Assembly: GCA_041392505.1 (NCBI GenBank) | Contig: JAWKLX010000015.1 | Span: forward strand, 1 to 64,000 | Reading direction: 5' to 3' | Length of the DNA stretch: 64,000 bases | Origin: UBA6168 sp041392505 | GTDB taxonomy: Bacteria; Bacteroidota; Bacteroidia; Chitinophagales; Saprospiraceae | Shown here: positions 38,072 through 47,811 of the stretch, piece after piece | How positions within the stretch are numbered: the stretch's first letter is position 1 | Layout: each line of letters starts with the position of its first letter | The notes under the pieces: model-generated | What the model was told of the DNA's origin: nothing | Database searches by the model: none | The model's input: the letters and a program-made list of their open reading frames with translations, nothing else | Made by a program: the position numbers and the translations under genes

Positions 38072-38518
38072 ATGCAATTAATCAGAACAAATTCCGATAA
38101 CAAAGATTTCATCGAACTCGTCCAAGAGTTGGATAAATTGAACGTGATCCGAAACGGGGAAGACCAAAAATTTTACGCTCAATATAATAAATTGGACTCT
38201 ATCAAGCAGGTGGTTATTATTTATGAAAAGGAGGTGCCAGTTGGCTGTGGAGCGATCAAATATTTTGATGAAAATACAATGGAAGTGAAAAGGATGTTCA
38301 CGCGGGAAACAGCGAGAGGGAAAGGGGTGGCGTCGAGAGTTTTGCAGGAATTGGAAAAATGGACGAGGGAATTAAATTTTAATTATTGCATTTTGGAAAC
38401 AGGTGCAAAATATGTCGAAGCAATTGGTTTATATAAAAAAAATGGCTACCAAATAATCCCAAATTATGGTCAATACATTGGTGTGGAAACCAGTGTCTGT
38501 TTTAAAAAGAAAATTTAA
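38072..38518 (+). CDS. GNAT-family N-acetyltransferase
   Basis: The start at 38072 (MQLIRTNSDNKDF) was chosen because codons upstream translate the repeat array. The 148-residue protein is one GNAT domain: VVIIYEKEVPVGCGAIKYF, VKRMFTRETARGKGVASRVLQELEKW (acetyl-CoA-binding R-x-x-G-x-G/A loop) and ILETGAKYVEAIGLYKKNGYQII. It would acetylate an amine on a small molecule or protein in the cytoplasm. Substrate not inferable. AT-rich codon use resembles the neighbouring 5' part of the thioredoxin-like gene. Confidence 0.92.
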   Translation: MQLIRTNSDNKDFIELVQELDKLNVIRNGEDQKFYAQYNKLDSIKQVVIIYEKEVPVGCGAIKYFDENTMEVKRMFTRETARGKGVASRVLQELEKWTRELNFNYCILETGAKYVEAIGLYKKNGYQIIPNYGQYIGVETSVCFKKKI

Positions 38519-38585
38519 TAATGGAAAATTGACAATGGAAAATTGACAATGGAAAATTGACAATTAACTATGGATAATTAAAATA
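38519..38585. repeat. Tandem repeat of AATGGAA/AATTGAC units
   Basis: Three nearly perfect 14-bp copies (two 7-nt half units each) lie between the acetyltransferase stop and the thioredoxin-like start. No inverted partner arm is present. Confidence 0.85.
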
Positions 38586-38593
38586 AATAGAAT

Positions 38594-39943
38594 ATGACGA
38601 AATTAAAGTTTTTTCTGGGACTCGCATTGGTTGCGTTTTGTCATTTATTAAATGCACAGGATGCTGGAAAGCACTATATTAATTTTCAGGAAGACCCTGT
38701 ATTTGCTGATGTTTTGCAGGAAGCAAAGGAGAAAAATAAAATTATATTTTTTGATGGCTATACTACTTGGTGTGGGCCTTGTAAAATGATGGACAAGCAG
38801 GTTTTTACCCGTGGTGAAGAGGCTAATTATTTCAACAAAAACTTCATCAATGTAAAATATGATTTAGAAAAAGGGGAGGGTGATAAATTAAAAAGACAAT
38901 ATAAAGTAACTGCTTTTCCAACCTATTTATTTATTAATGGTAATGGGGAAATTATTCATCGCATTGTCGGTGCTTATACTGATGAAGGAGAGTTTTTAAA
39001 TTATGCAAAATTGGCGTTGACGCCGGGAGAAAACCTGCGAGACCTGCAAAAAAAATATGACCAAGGTGACCGGAGTGCAAAAATGATGTTTTCTTATTTA
39101 AGGTCGTTGCGGTTGGCAGGGATGGAGCAGCAGGAGCAGGAAACAGCCAATGATTATTTAGCCAGTTTGGTCAAAGAAAATTATAGTGACCCAGCCTATT
39201 GGGAAGTGCTAAAATTCTTTTTGACCGACCCCGCTTCACCAGCGTTTAGGGTTTTTGTGGAAAATAGAAAAAGTATTGCCGCTGCTAATGGTACAGAGGA
39301 AGTGGATGCCAAAATTTACAAAGTATTCAACGATCAAATCCAAAAAAACAGCTATTATTATCCAACCCCTGAGCGGCCATTTGACTTGGCCAGCGAGGAA
39401 GCGATGTTGCAGTTGCTCCGAGACTCGGACATCGCCCAGCGGGACGAACTGTTGTCCCGTGCGCTCGTTGTCCGGCACAATAGAAATGCGGATTACGATC
39501 AATATGCGGGAGTGGTGGATGCGATGTTGGACTATAATTTATTGGCAGGCCACGAAGATCCTTGGAAGCAGTTCGACTACCATGCCAGCACGTTCCTCAG
39601 CGTAACGAATGAGGAGGGACTTTTGCGGAGGGCACTGCGTTGGTCAGAGTATGCCTGCAACAACGAAACCCGCCCGGAGGAAGTATTCTTTTATTTGGAA
39701 AATAAAGCCAAAATTTTGGAAAAACTCGGCGACCTCGAAGCAGCCAATGAGGCCAAAGCTGCTGCAGGTAAAGCTGATAAAAAAGCTGAGGAGTTGGGCA
39801 CTAAAAGAGTGGTCATCCCCGCCTTTCGCATGGTGCCCATGACCCCCAAAGATGCCCCCTCCGAAGATGGAGGTGTGGCTCCTGCTGCTCCTACCATGCC
39901 CGTCGGCGGCATGACCCCTGCCAAGAAAATCGAGAAGAATTAG
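38594..39943 (+). CDS. Secreted thioredoxin-like protein
   Basis: The 449-residue protein has a signal peptide (1-22, ending LLNAQ), then a thioredoxin fold with DGYTTWCGPCKMMDKQVF (Cys60/Cys63), NVKYDLEKGEGDKLKRQYKVTAFPTYLFINGNGEII including the cis-Pro (FPT). After about 145 comes a long helical region of unknown function and a C-terminal low-complexity Pro/Ala/Gly/Met tail with KKIEKN. It would reduce or isomerise disulfides in the periplasm or on the surface. The first half uses AT-rich codons, the second half from about 39.4 kb GC-richer ones. Confidence 0.9.
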   Translation: MTKLKFFLGLALVAFCHLLNAQDAGKHYINFQEDPVFADVLQEAKEKNKIIFFDGYTTWCGPCKMMDKQVFTRGEEANYFNKNFINVKYDLEKGEGDKLKRQYKVTAFPTYLFINGNGEIIHRIVGAYTDEGEFLNYAKLALTPGENLRDLQKKYDQGDRSAKMMFSYLRSLRLAGMEQQEQETANDYLASLVKENYSDPAYWEVLKFFLTDPASPAFRVFVENRKSIAAANGTEEVDAKIYKVFNDQIQKNSYYYPTPERPFDLASEEAMLQLLRDSDIAQRDELLSRALVVRHNRNADYDQYAGVVDAMLDYNLLAGHEDPWKQFDYHASTFLSVTNEEGLLRRALRWSEYACNNETRPEEVFFYLENKAKILEKLGDLEAANEAKAAAGKADKKAEELGTKRVVIPAFRMVPMTPKDAPSEDGGVAPAAPTMPVGGMTPAKKIEKN

Positions 39944-39947
39944 ATGG

Positions 39948-40062
39948 ATTGAATGGTTCAAATGGATTGAATGAGCCTCCGTTACGAGACGTGTACTCGT
40001 CATATGGGAAAAAACCATTTGAACCATTTGAACCATCCGACCATTTGAACCATTCACCCCCT
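39948..40062. repeat. Inverted pair of 9-nt-period repeats
   Basis: GATTGAATG/GTTCAAATG units on the left (39948-39976) face GAACCATTT/GAACCATCC/GACCATTT units on the right (40016-40062). The arms are complementary across a 40-nt spacer between two converging genes. Confidence 0.75.
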
Positions 40063-40125
40063 CACCCTCAACTGCCACCCAACCTTCCACCACATCTGTT
40101 CCGATCAAATCTGTCCCATTTCAAA

Positions 40126-41085
40126 TTAGTGCCATGAAATATAGGTGGCCAATTCCACTTGGCGGGGGGATAAAACAGCGGCAGGTGACTGCCCTTGACC
40201 TACCAAACTGTTGGCTTTGACGGCTTGGAGGCTATCATGGGCACGAATTTCCAATGTGTTTTTGATAAATAATATTTGGGCTCTTTATCAGGCCGATAGC
40301 CGCTTTTTGGGGAAATAGCCCGCTCCCCGACAACCTTGCTGGCCGCCTTTTTTTGTGCTTCATTTTCGGTGTAAACATGGCTGGCGCAACTGGCTTTTTC
40401 TGCTTGTTGTACCAGATCTTCATAAGGCAAAACGGCTGGGTTGTATTCAACCTGAATGACCTCCGGCCGCCCATGAACCCGCCTCTGTTGAAATGACTCC
40501 CGGTATTTTCCCGATTTCTTTCTCACCCGTCCAAAAGCAATACATGGCGAGGGTCGCTTCTTGGGTGCCAGTGGCTTGGGCCTGCAGTTCCTCGGCCAAT
40601 AACTGCAAATAGCGGGGCGCTACCCGGTTGCTGGCATCCAAGGCCAACAGCATAGAATTGACCAATCCGAGTGGAGAGTAGTTGCCTCCGAGTCGGGGCG
40701 TCACATCCGTTTTTTCGGCATTGACAATGCGGACGACGGGGTTGTTCCAAGTGGGCTCGCCAAAAATGGTTTGAGCACTTTGCGGTCGTCGCCACTCTTA
40801 TTGTTATAAATGGCCAGTGGCACAAACTGTGTTTCGACAGCTTCTACGATCATGGATGGCTCAGAGGCCTGCTGCCATAGCGCTGACAAGTGAGCAGCTC
40901 CTAAGACCTCTTGAAATAAAAATGAGATAGCTTTTGCTGTTTAACCGCTTCGCTTGTGTGGCCTGCTGCGCAGCCACTGGACTTTACCCAATTCCTTGTC
41001 AGTTCGGCTTTTTTGGTAGCGGTCAGAAGAACGCTCAACATCAACAAGCTTGACAGCATGACATTCGGGAAATTGACTTTTTCAT
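40126..41085 (-). pseudogene. Secreted thioredoxin-like/MsrA-like protein, frameshifted
   Basis: The ATG at 41083-41085 opens MKKSISRM. After a frame change come a hydrophobic LMLSVLLTATKKA stretch, ETQFVPLAIYNNKSGDDRKVLKRF, and a middle part NYSPLGLVNSMLLALDASNRVAPRYLQLLAEEL. The C-terminal third resembles the MsrA core: ATLAMYCFWTGEKEIGKIPGVISTEAGF, EVIQVEYNPAVLPYEDLVQQAEKASCASHVYT, ending QAVKANSLVGQGQ and VELATYIS with TAA at 40126. In MsrA-like Trx proteins of this kind the Cys in YCFW is the redox residue. At least five frame changes are needed. Intact, it would reduce methionine sulfoxide or a related target in the envelope. Confidence 0.65.
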
Positions 41086-41220
41086 GTGGTAAATTTTTAC
41101 AAAAATAACTGCAAAAACCGATCAAGTTGTTTCGCTTGCGCCATTACACCACTTACTGTCTTCTTGTCGATGCATATCCATTTCCCAAACTGCCGCTCCT
41201 TTTTATACCTCGTCGCACAT

Positions 41221-41370
41221 CTCATTTGGGGGCAAGCCGGGTGAGTTTTGAGTTGAGTTTTGTTATTGAGTGAGGAACCAAAACCAATAACTCAAAACTC
41301 AAAACTCTTTTCCGGCTGAGATTATACCCATTGAACCTGCTCCGGGTAATGCCAGGTGTAGGGAATGAGT
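41221..41370 (+). ncRNA. TPP riboswitch with unusually long P3 arm
   Basis: The conserved core is clear: CCGGCTGAGATTATACCC (41311-41329), TGAACCTG followed by GGGTAATGCCAGG, then TAGGGAATGAG. P1 pairs CTCATT (41221-41226) with AATGAG (41364-41369). P2/P3 starts with GGGGGCAAGCCGG; GCCGG pairs with CCGGC at 41311. Between them lies a 70-nt extension in which GAGTTTTGAGTTGAGTTTTG faces AACTCAAAACTCAAAACTC, a short-period repeat hairpin. Downstream, CCAGGTGTAGG can alternatively pair with CCTACCTGG and GAATGA with TCATTC, a plausible expression platform. It controls the TonB receptor gene that begins at 41454. Confidence 0.92.
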
Positions 41371-41453
41371 GCCGCCTACCTGGAAGCATTCATTCAAATA
41401 AGTTTCGGTTAAATCTTGCCGGTGCGAACCCAGAGTTGGCTCAATCAACAACA

Positions 41454-43924
41454 ATGATGAAAAAACAGTACTTGTTTTGAGCCGCCTGTTGATGGCATTT
41501 GTTTGTCTTGGTCAAAATGACCGTTTCTAAAAGAAATGTCGATGAAATGGACAGCTGTTGGTTGGGGCTGCTGTTTTTGATTTGGACACAAAAACTTTAT
41601 TCTACCGATGAAGATGGATTGTTTAAATTGGTTAATGTCCAAAAGACGGAAATCCATTTAGAAGTCAGTTGTGTGGGAAAAACGCCTTTTGTGCAAACAT
41701 TCAAAGTGTCCGAAAACCCAGTATTGGAGATCACTTACAAGAAAATCCAAGGCTGCTGGAACAAGTGGTCGTGCAAGCTACCCGGGCTGGCGACAAAACT
41801 CCCTTCACTTACACGAACCTCAACAAAGAAGCCATTGAACAGCGAAATGTTGGGCAGGACATTCCCTATTTATTGGAAGCAACCCCGTCCGTTGTCGTCA
41901 ATTCGGATGCCGGGGCCGGGATTGGCTATACAGGCATGCGGATTAGGGGCACCGATCCCACCCGCATCAACGTGACCATCAATGGCATCCCCCTGAATGA
42001 TGCCGAATCGCAAGGCGTTTTTTGGGTGGACCTACCGGATTTTGCCACTTCCACCAATGATATACAAATACAACGTGGCGTCGGTACTTCCACCAATGGG
42101 GCGGGGGCGTTCGGGGCAACGATAAATTTGAACACCAACAAATTGAATCTCGAACCTTATGCTGAATATGCTGGGACGGTTGGCTCTTTTAACACTTGGA
42201 AAAATACCGCTTCCTTTGGTACGGGGTTGTTGCATAAACCGTCCTCCGTGAATGAATCTTCCACAGGTTTTACTTTGGATGGCCGTTTAAGCAAAATTGT
42301 TTCCGATGGTTATATCGACCGGGCGGAGGTGGATATGGGCGCCTATTTTCTTTCGGGGGCTTATTTAGGTGAAAAAAGCTCGCTGCGGGGCAATGTTTTT
42401 TCTGGACATGAGGTCACCTACCAAGCCTGGAACGGTGTGCCCGCCCAATGGGTGAACAGCGATGAATTGCGCACCTTTAATATTTCCGGTACGGATTATT
42501 TTCAAGAAATAAATAACCCTCATGATAATGAGGTGGACGATTACAAACAGACCCATTATCAATTATTATTTACACAGGAATTAAATAAAAATTGGTATTT
42601 AAATATAAATGGGCATTTTACACATGGGGTTGGTTTTTTTGAACAATATAAAGTAGGCCAAAATTTAATAGATGAATATGGGTTAACTATTTGTGACACC
42701 TGCAATCCCAACACAAATTTGATCCGCCGCCGTTGGTTGGACAATGATTTTTACGGTGGTGTCTGGTCGGTAAATTATACTTCTAATGGCCAAGGTTTAA
42801 ATAATACTTTCGGCGGAGCATATAATGAATATAAGGGCGATCATTTTGGGGAAATAACTTGGGCGGAAAATATGCCCGGCCTCCGCCAAAATGAACGCTA
42901 TTATTTTGGGACGGGTGACAAAAGTGATTTTAATATTTACAATAAAACACTTTACCGTTTTTTTTCTGGTTTATTTGGGTTTATTGATTTGCAATATAGA
43001 AGGGTCGATTATGAAATAACCGGGACGGATAATGACCTGCGGGAAACCAATAAAAAACTGGAATATAATTTTTTCAATCCGAAGGCGGGAATTACGTATG
43101 AATTAAACCAAAAGGCCAGTATTTATGGGTCTTTTGCCGTAGCCCACCGGGAACCAAACCGCAGTGATTTTACGGATGCAGCGACGGGGTTTGAGCCGAA
43201 ACCTGAACGGTTGTTTAATACCGAAATTGGCATAGGGTTTAAAAATAATAAAGGGATATTCAATGCCAATATTTACCACATGCAATATAAAAATCAATTG
43301 GCGCTGACGGGAAATATCAATGATGTTGGTTCGCCGATTCGGGTAAATATCCCAATGAGTTATCGCATCGGTTTGGAATTGTCGGGCAGTGTTATTTTAA
43401 ATGAAAAAATAAACGTAACAGCAAACACCACTTTTAGCCAAAATAAAATACTGGATTTTACGGAATATATTGATAATTGGGATACTTGGGAACAAGAGGT
43501 GATTGATCACGGAACGACCGACCTTGCTTTTTCGCCTTCCGTTATTGCATTTGCGCAAGTGGATTATAATTTGGTAAAAGGATTAAATTTTTTATTTTCT
43601 GGTAAATATGTAGGTGAACAATTTATTGATAATACCTCCAATAAAAATACAGTTTTAGAAGATTATTTAATCGGTAATTTTCAGGTTCGATATGAATTTA
43701 ATCCATCGTTTGCAGAGACTATTTCTTTTAATTTATTGGTCAATAATATTTTTGATAAAAAATATTCTGCTAATGCATGGACGTACCGATATATTTCAAA
43801 TGGGTATGATGGGAGAAACGACGATCCATATACCCGACTCGAAGGCAATGGCGTATATAATTTGACTGGGTATTATCCGCAGGCAGGACGGCATTTTTTA
43901 TTGGGCATGACAGTGCGCTTTTAA
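41454..43924 (+). CDS. TPP-regulated TonB-dependent receptor, putative thiamin uptake, 5' end frameshifted
   Basis: The body (frame open from 41669, about 740 residues) has LEQVVVQATRAGDKTPFTYTNLNKE at the TonB-box/plug start, then YLLEATPSVVVNSDAGAGIGYTGMRIRGTDPTRINVTINGIPLNDAESQGVFWVDLPDF and a 22-strand-type barrel ending YYPQAGRHFLLGMTVRF. Upstream of 41669 the missing signal peptide and carboxypeptidase-regulatory-like domain can be traced in other frames from ATG 41454: MMKKQYLF, LLMAFVCLGQ, VGAAVFDLDTKT, STDEDGLFKLVNVQKTEIHLEV. At least four indels are needed. TPP control of TonB receptors in Bacteroidota is established as an outer-membrane thiamin uptake route. No other thi gene lies nearby. 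Confidence 0.88.
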
Positions 43925-44442
43925 GAAAGGGTTTACTGGAAATTGAAGCGGATCAAGGCACACCTTTTAAGCTTTCGGAGCGCATCTGAAGACCAAAGCG
44001 ATCAGGTACGGTAGGAAATATTTTCCTCAAATCCGTGCGAATGGGTAGAAGATGCAAATAATAAGGTGGTTTGACTGCGAGGAATTTAGTTCGGAAAAGA
44101 TGGGATTTAGGACAAGAGGATGGTCGTAAACAGTTTAACGAAATTTTGTTTTACCTATCAAACCCTTTACTTTTGCCCGAATTTTTCGGGAGGTAATTTT
44201 TCGAAAAATTTAAAACAACGCCTTTTGGCCGTAACCCTTTTTAAACCAAACCGTTACAAATTTTCTTTTTTTTATCTATTGTAAATCGGAAAACAGGGAA
44301 TCCCTTTTAGCATCACGTAAAAACCCCCTGTTTTTTCAAAAAAATAATTTTAGGTGGTCTTGAGAGTGCTGTATGGGAATTGATATTGAGTTAGAAATTT
44401 GCCATTCACCATTCGCCATTCACCGTTAAAACAAAGTTTCAA
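43925..44442. other. Gene-free gap before ppiD-like gene
   Basis: No gene is seen in 518 bp. A TACTTTTG box (44168-44175) fits the -7 consensus but is far from the next start. A stem AAAACAGGG/CCCTGTTTT with T-run (44290-44336) may be a weak terminator. A single arm of 7-nt repeats ATTCACC/ATTCGCC/ATTCACC lies at 44398-44431, just before the start codon at 44443. Confidence 0.5.
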
Positions 44443-46614
44443 ATGGCCCTGATAGGAAAAATTCGCCAGAAAAAGTGGTTGCTGATCGGCTCCTTGGCAG
44501 CAGCATTGGCCCTGTTCATTTTAATGTTGATGTTCGACAACCCGAACCAAAGTTTCGGAGGCAGCAGTAACACAAGTGTTGGTAGCATCGCTGGAGAGAC
44601 CATTGAGTACCAAAAATTCAATCAAATCCACGACATGTTGTATTCCGGTGCCCAAACGGATGGTTTTTCGGGCCGCAACTACCTCTGGAACTACTTTGTT
44701 GACGAAGCGCTGGTGAAAAAGGAAGCGGAAGAAATAGGTTTGGGTGTGAGCAAACCCGAATTGTTGAAATTGGAATTTGGTCCAGAACAAAACAGGCTCA
44801 GCCCTGTGATAACTGCCCGTTATCAAAATCAAAATACCCGTCAGGTGGATTTGGAGCAATTGAATCAATTGAAGGACATCGTGACGACGCCAGGTAAGAT
44901 CGATCAAATGATCAAAGACCAACAATTGATTGGCGATTTCAAATACCGTTGGGCACACCAAGAGCAGGAAGTTATCAAAGACCGCTTGCAGACAAAACTG
45001 TCTAACATGGTGTCCAAAGGGATGTACACTCCTAATTGGATGGCGGAAATGATCGGTGAAAGCCAAAACAAGAAAGTCGATTTCTTGTATGTGCAAGTAC
45101 CTTACGATGAGATTGAAAACTCAGAGGTGCCGCTTGAAGATGCTGATTACCAGTCTTATTTCAACGAAAACAAAAATAAGTTCCTCCAAACGGAAGAAAC
45201 CCGCAAAGTGGAATATGTGGTGTTTGATGTAAAGCCATCTGCACAAGATTCCGCAGATATCCGGGCTGAGATCGCAGCGTTGGTGCCTGATTTCCGGAAA
45301 GCTGAAGATGATTCCCTTTTTGTGGAAACACATCTTGGTTTCATTGATGGTGCGTACTTTAAGAAAGAAACATTGCCAGCAGAAGTAGCCGATACATTGA
45401 TGTCCATGCCAATCGGCGAAGTATATGGCCCATTTCTGACCACTGGCTCATATTTGGCTTACAAGGTCTTGGATCGCAAAGTTATTCCTGACTCTGTTGC
45501 TGCCCGCCACATCCTGCGCCGTGCTTCTGACCTCCCTTCTTTGCAGGCGGCTCAGAAAACGATCGATAGTTTGAAAAACGTAATCGAAACGGGCGTTAAT
45601 ACTTTCGAGGAAATGGCTACTGCTTACAGCGAAGATGCTTCTAACGCAGGCAAGGGCGGTGATTTGGGAACATTTGCTCCAGGTACGATGGTGAAAGAAT
45701 TTAACGACGTTTGCTTTTTCCAAGCGGAAACGGGCAATGTTTACTCGGTTGTCACGCAGTTTGGTGTGCATTTGATTCAGGTTTATGACAAAAAAATCAT
45801 TTCAAATGAACCTTCTGTCCGCATTGCCAACATTTCCAGAACCATTATCCCGAGCCAGAAAACGCAGGACGAAGTGAAAGAAATGGCTTTGAAATTACAA
45901 GAAGAAAATAAAGATATTGAGTCGCTCCGCAAGGCTGCTGCTGCACAAGGCTTGACGATTGAAACTTCACCTGCCCTCAAGGCCAATGATTTTTCTGTAG
46001 GAACTTTGGGCGTAGGCCAAGGATCAAGGGAATTGGTTCGCTGGGCATTTGGCGACAGCCAAAACGTGAAGCCAGGCGAATTGGGTGACGTATCCCCTCA
46101 AATCTACAGTTTCCAAAATCAAGGCGAATACCACGTTAGCAAGTATGCAGTAGCCGCTTTGCAAAGCATCGTCCCAGCGGGAGTCCCATCTTGGAAAGAT
46201 GTTAAGAGCGAGATCGAACCACAGGTCATCAACCGCAAGAAAGGTGAGTTGATCAAGAGCCAATTGAGCGGCTTGACCAACTTGCAATCCGCTGCTAACA
46301 AATACGGGGTAACCGTAGATACCGCTACCAATGTGACTTTCGCTTCTGCGTTTATCCAGGCGGCTGGTGCATCTGAGCCAGACGTGGTAGCCGAAGCGTT
46401 TAAAGTTGATTTGAACCAAGTATCGCCTCCGATTGCTGGCACAAACGGTGTGTATGTCGTCAAACCAACCAATAAGCCAGCAGCTGCTGCGCCTAATGCT
46501 TCTATTGCCCGTCAGTCGAGCCAACAGCAAGCACGGGTACAGGTGGCAGGTAAATTGATGCCATCCCTCCGGAAGAACGCCGACATCAAAGACAACCGTT
46601 CGAGGTTCTTTTAA
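44443..46614 (+). CDS. ppiD: PpiD-like peptidyl-prolyl isomerase/foldase
   Basis: The 723-residue protein has an N-terminal TM anchor (about 13-32), then a SurA/PpiD-type helical region with IAGETIEYQKFNQIHDML, the long helical part to about residue 280 and a parvulin rotamase domain at about 355-455 (VAARHILRRASDLPSLQAAQKTIDSLKNVI, FEEMATAYSEDASNAGKGGDLGTFAPGTMVKEFND, VTQFGVHLIQVYDK). A long C-terminal part follows. It is anchored in the inner membrane and helps newly exported outer-membrane proteins fold in the periplasm. It ends at a strong terminator. Confidence 0.93.
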   Translation: MALIGKIRQKKWLLIGSLAAALALFILMLMFDNPNQSFGGSSNTSVGSIAGETIEYQKFNQIHDMLYSGAQTDGFSGRNYLWNYFVDEALVKKEAEEIGLGVSKPELLKLEFGPEQNRLSPVITARYQNQNTRQVDLEQLNQLKDIVTTPGKIDQMIKDQQLIGDFKYRWAHQEQEVIKDRLQTKLSNMVSKGMYTPNWMAEMIGESQNKKVDFLYVQVPYDEIENSEVPLEDADYQSYFNENKNKFLQTEETRKVEYVVFDVKPSAQDSADIRAEIAALVPDFRKAEDDSLFVETHLGFIDGAYFKKETLPAEVADTLMSMPIGEVYGPFLTTGSYLAYKVLDRKVIPDSVAARHILRRASDLPSLQAAQKTIDSLKNVIETGVNTFEEMATAYSEDASNAGKGGDLGTFAPGTMVKEFNDVCFFQAETGNVYSVVTQFGVHLIQVYDKKIISNEPSVRIANISRTIIPSQKTQDEVKEMALKLQEENKDIESLRKAAAAQGLTIETSPALKANDFSVGTLGVGQGSRELVRWAFGDSQNVKPGELGDVSPQIYSFQNQGEYHVSKYAVAALQSIVPAGVPSWKDVKSEIEPQVINRKKGELIKSQLSGLTNLQSAANKYGVTVDTATNVTFASAFIQAAGASEPDVVAEAFKVDLNQVSPPIAGTNGVYVVKPTNKPAAAAPNASIARQSSQQQARVQVAGKLMPSLRKNADIKDNRSRFF

Positions 46615-46633
46615 TAATTAAGAAAAGATTCTC

Positions 46634-46677
46634 AAAAGCGGCTGCCGAAATCATTTCGGCAGCCGCTTTTGTTTTTT
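46634..46677 (+). terminator. Rho-independent terminator after ppiD
   Basis: AAAAGCGGCTGCCGAAAT and its complement ATTTCGGCAGCCGCTTTT form a long perfect stem followed by GTTTTTT. Confidence 0.95.
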
Positions 46678-46771
46678 AGGAAAATCCCTACTTTTAAGCC
46701 ATACAATATTTGTGAATCGTTTTTAATATTTAACTCAAGTTGTGTTGAATAGCATTTTAAAAATATTTCGG

Positions 46772-46860
46772 TCCAATGGTATTTCGGTATTAAGGTATTT
46801 CGGTTGCCAAACTTCCGTATCCGGACACCGCTAAACCTTTGAACCGATACACCACTTATA
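46772..46860. repeat. Inverted pair of 7/8-nt-period repeats
   Basis: GGTATTTC/GGTATTAA/GGTATTTC units on the left are faced by weaker CCGATAC and ACCGCTAAACC units on the right, before the next gene start at 46878. Confidence 0.55.
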
Positions 46861-46877
46861 ACAAAACAATCAGAACA

Positions 46878-47684
46878 ATGAACGGAGACCCAAATGCTAA
46901 AATCGAGCAGATCATTGACCAAGGCTATGACTTTAAATTCGGCGATTACATCGGCCGGGGCTTTGACATTCTGCAAAAGAATTTTGGAGGCTTTATTCTT
47001 TTTTCCATCCTTTCCGTCCTGATCATGGGCGTCGTGATATTCATCCCTTTTTTAGGAATGATGGCAGTCTTTTTATTATTAGGGCCTGCACTAATGGCTG
47101 GAATTTATATCGTAGCCCACAAACTACGGAGGGGGGAGCCAACCGAGTTCGGCGATTTTTTTAAGGGTTTTGATTTTGCAGGGCAATTAATATTGGTCTC
47201 TTTGGTGAGTTTTCTGATTGGCCAAATCTTGTCCATTCCCTATTATTTGGCCAATGCTGAACTGTATAGTTGGTACATGGAAATAATTCAGGAAATGATG
47301 AGCGGTTCAGGAAATATCGCTGATATAGCCGAATATGGCGAACCGCCACAACCCTCTGCTTGGACTTATTTGCTGATGATTCCTTCCATATATATTAGTG
47401 TTGCTTACAATTGGGCCATACTATTTGTGGTTTTTTACAGGATGAAATTTTGGGATGCGCTGGAAGCGAGTCGTAAGGTCATTACGAAAAATTGGTTTAT
47501 GGTCTTTTTATTTTTGATTGTGGCCGGGTTGATCATGATAGCGGGCGCTTTTCTTTTTTGCATTGGTATTTTCGTTACGTTCCCAGCCTACCTCTGCATG
47601 AACTATGCGGCATTTGAAGATGTGACCCGATTGAATACTGACCCAGGGGAAGATGAAAATATTGAGCAGCACTTGATCGTGTAA
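46878..47684 (+). CDS. Multi-pass membrane protein of unknown function
   Basis: The start at 46878 (MNGDPNAKIEQIIDQGYDFKFGDYIGRGFDILQKNFGGF) was preferred over an in-frame ATG 39 bp earlier. The 268-residue protein has about six membrane segments. It follows a pattern common in Bacteroidota: a soluble N-terminal stretch with FKFGDYIGRGFDILQKN, TM pairs near 42-82 and 97-130, AWTYLLMIPSIYISVAYNWAILFVVF, FWDALEASRKVITKNWFMVFLFLIVAGLIMIAG and a final PAYLCMNYAAFEDV. The WDALEASRKVITKNW motif resembles the repeated amphipathic segments of DUF975/GDPD-type membrane domains. Function unknown. A terminator follows. Confidence 0.8.
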   Translation: MNGDPNAKIEQIIDQGYDFKFGDYIGRGFDILQKNFGGFILFSILSVLIMGVVIFIPFLGMMAVFLLLGPALMAGIYIVAHKLRRGEPTEFGDFFKGFDFAGQLILVSLVSFLIGQILSIPYYLANAELYSWYMEIIQEMMSGSGNIADIAEYGEPPQPSAWTYLLMIPSIYISVAYNWAILFVVFYRMKFWDALEASRKVITKNWFMVFLFLIVAGLIMIAGAFLFCIGIFVTFPAYLCMNYAAFEDVTRLNTDPGEDENIEQHLIV

Positions 47685-47709
47685 TGATGTTTTCCGATGT
47701 AGATAAAAT

Positions 47710-47744
47710 GAAAAGCAGCATGGGATTCCTGCGCTGCTTTTTTC
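47710..47744 (+). terminator. Rho-independent terminator
   Basis: AAAAGCAGC and GCTGCTTTTTT pair around a 12-nt loop, 25 bp after the membrane-protein stop codon. Confidence 0.85.
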
Positions 47745-47811
47745 ATTAAAAACGATGAAAAATGAACTACCCATCTTATTCCAAGAGCCGACGTTTTGAA
47801 CGTCGGATATT

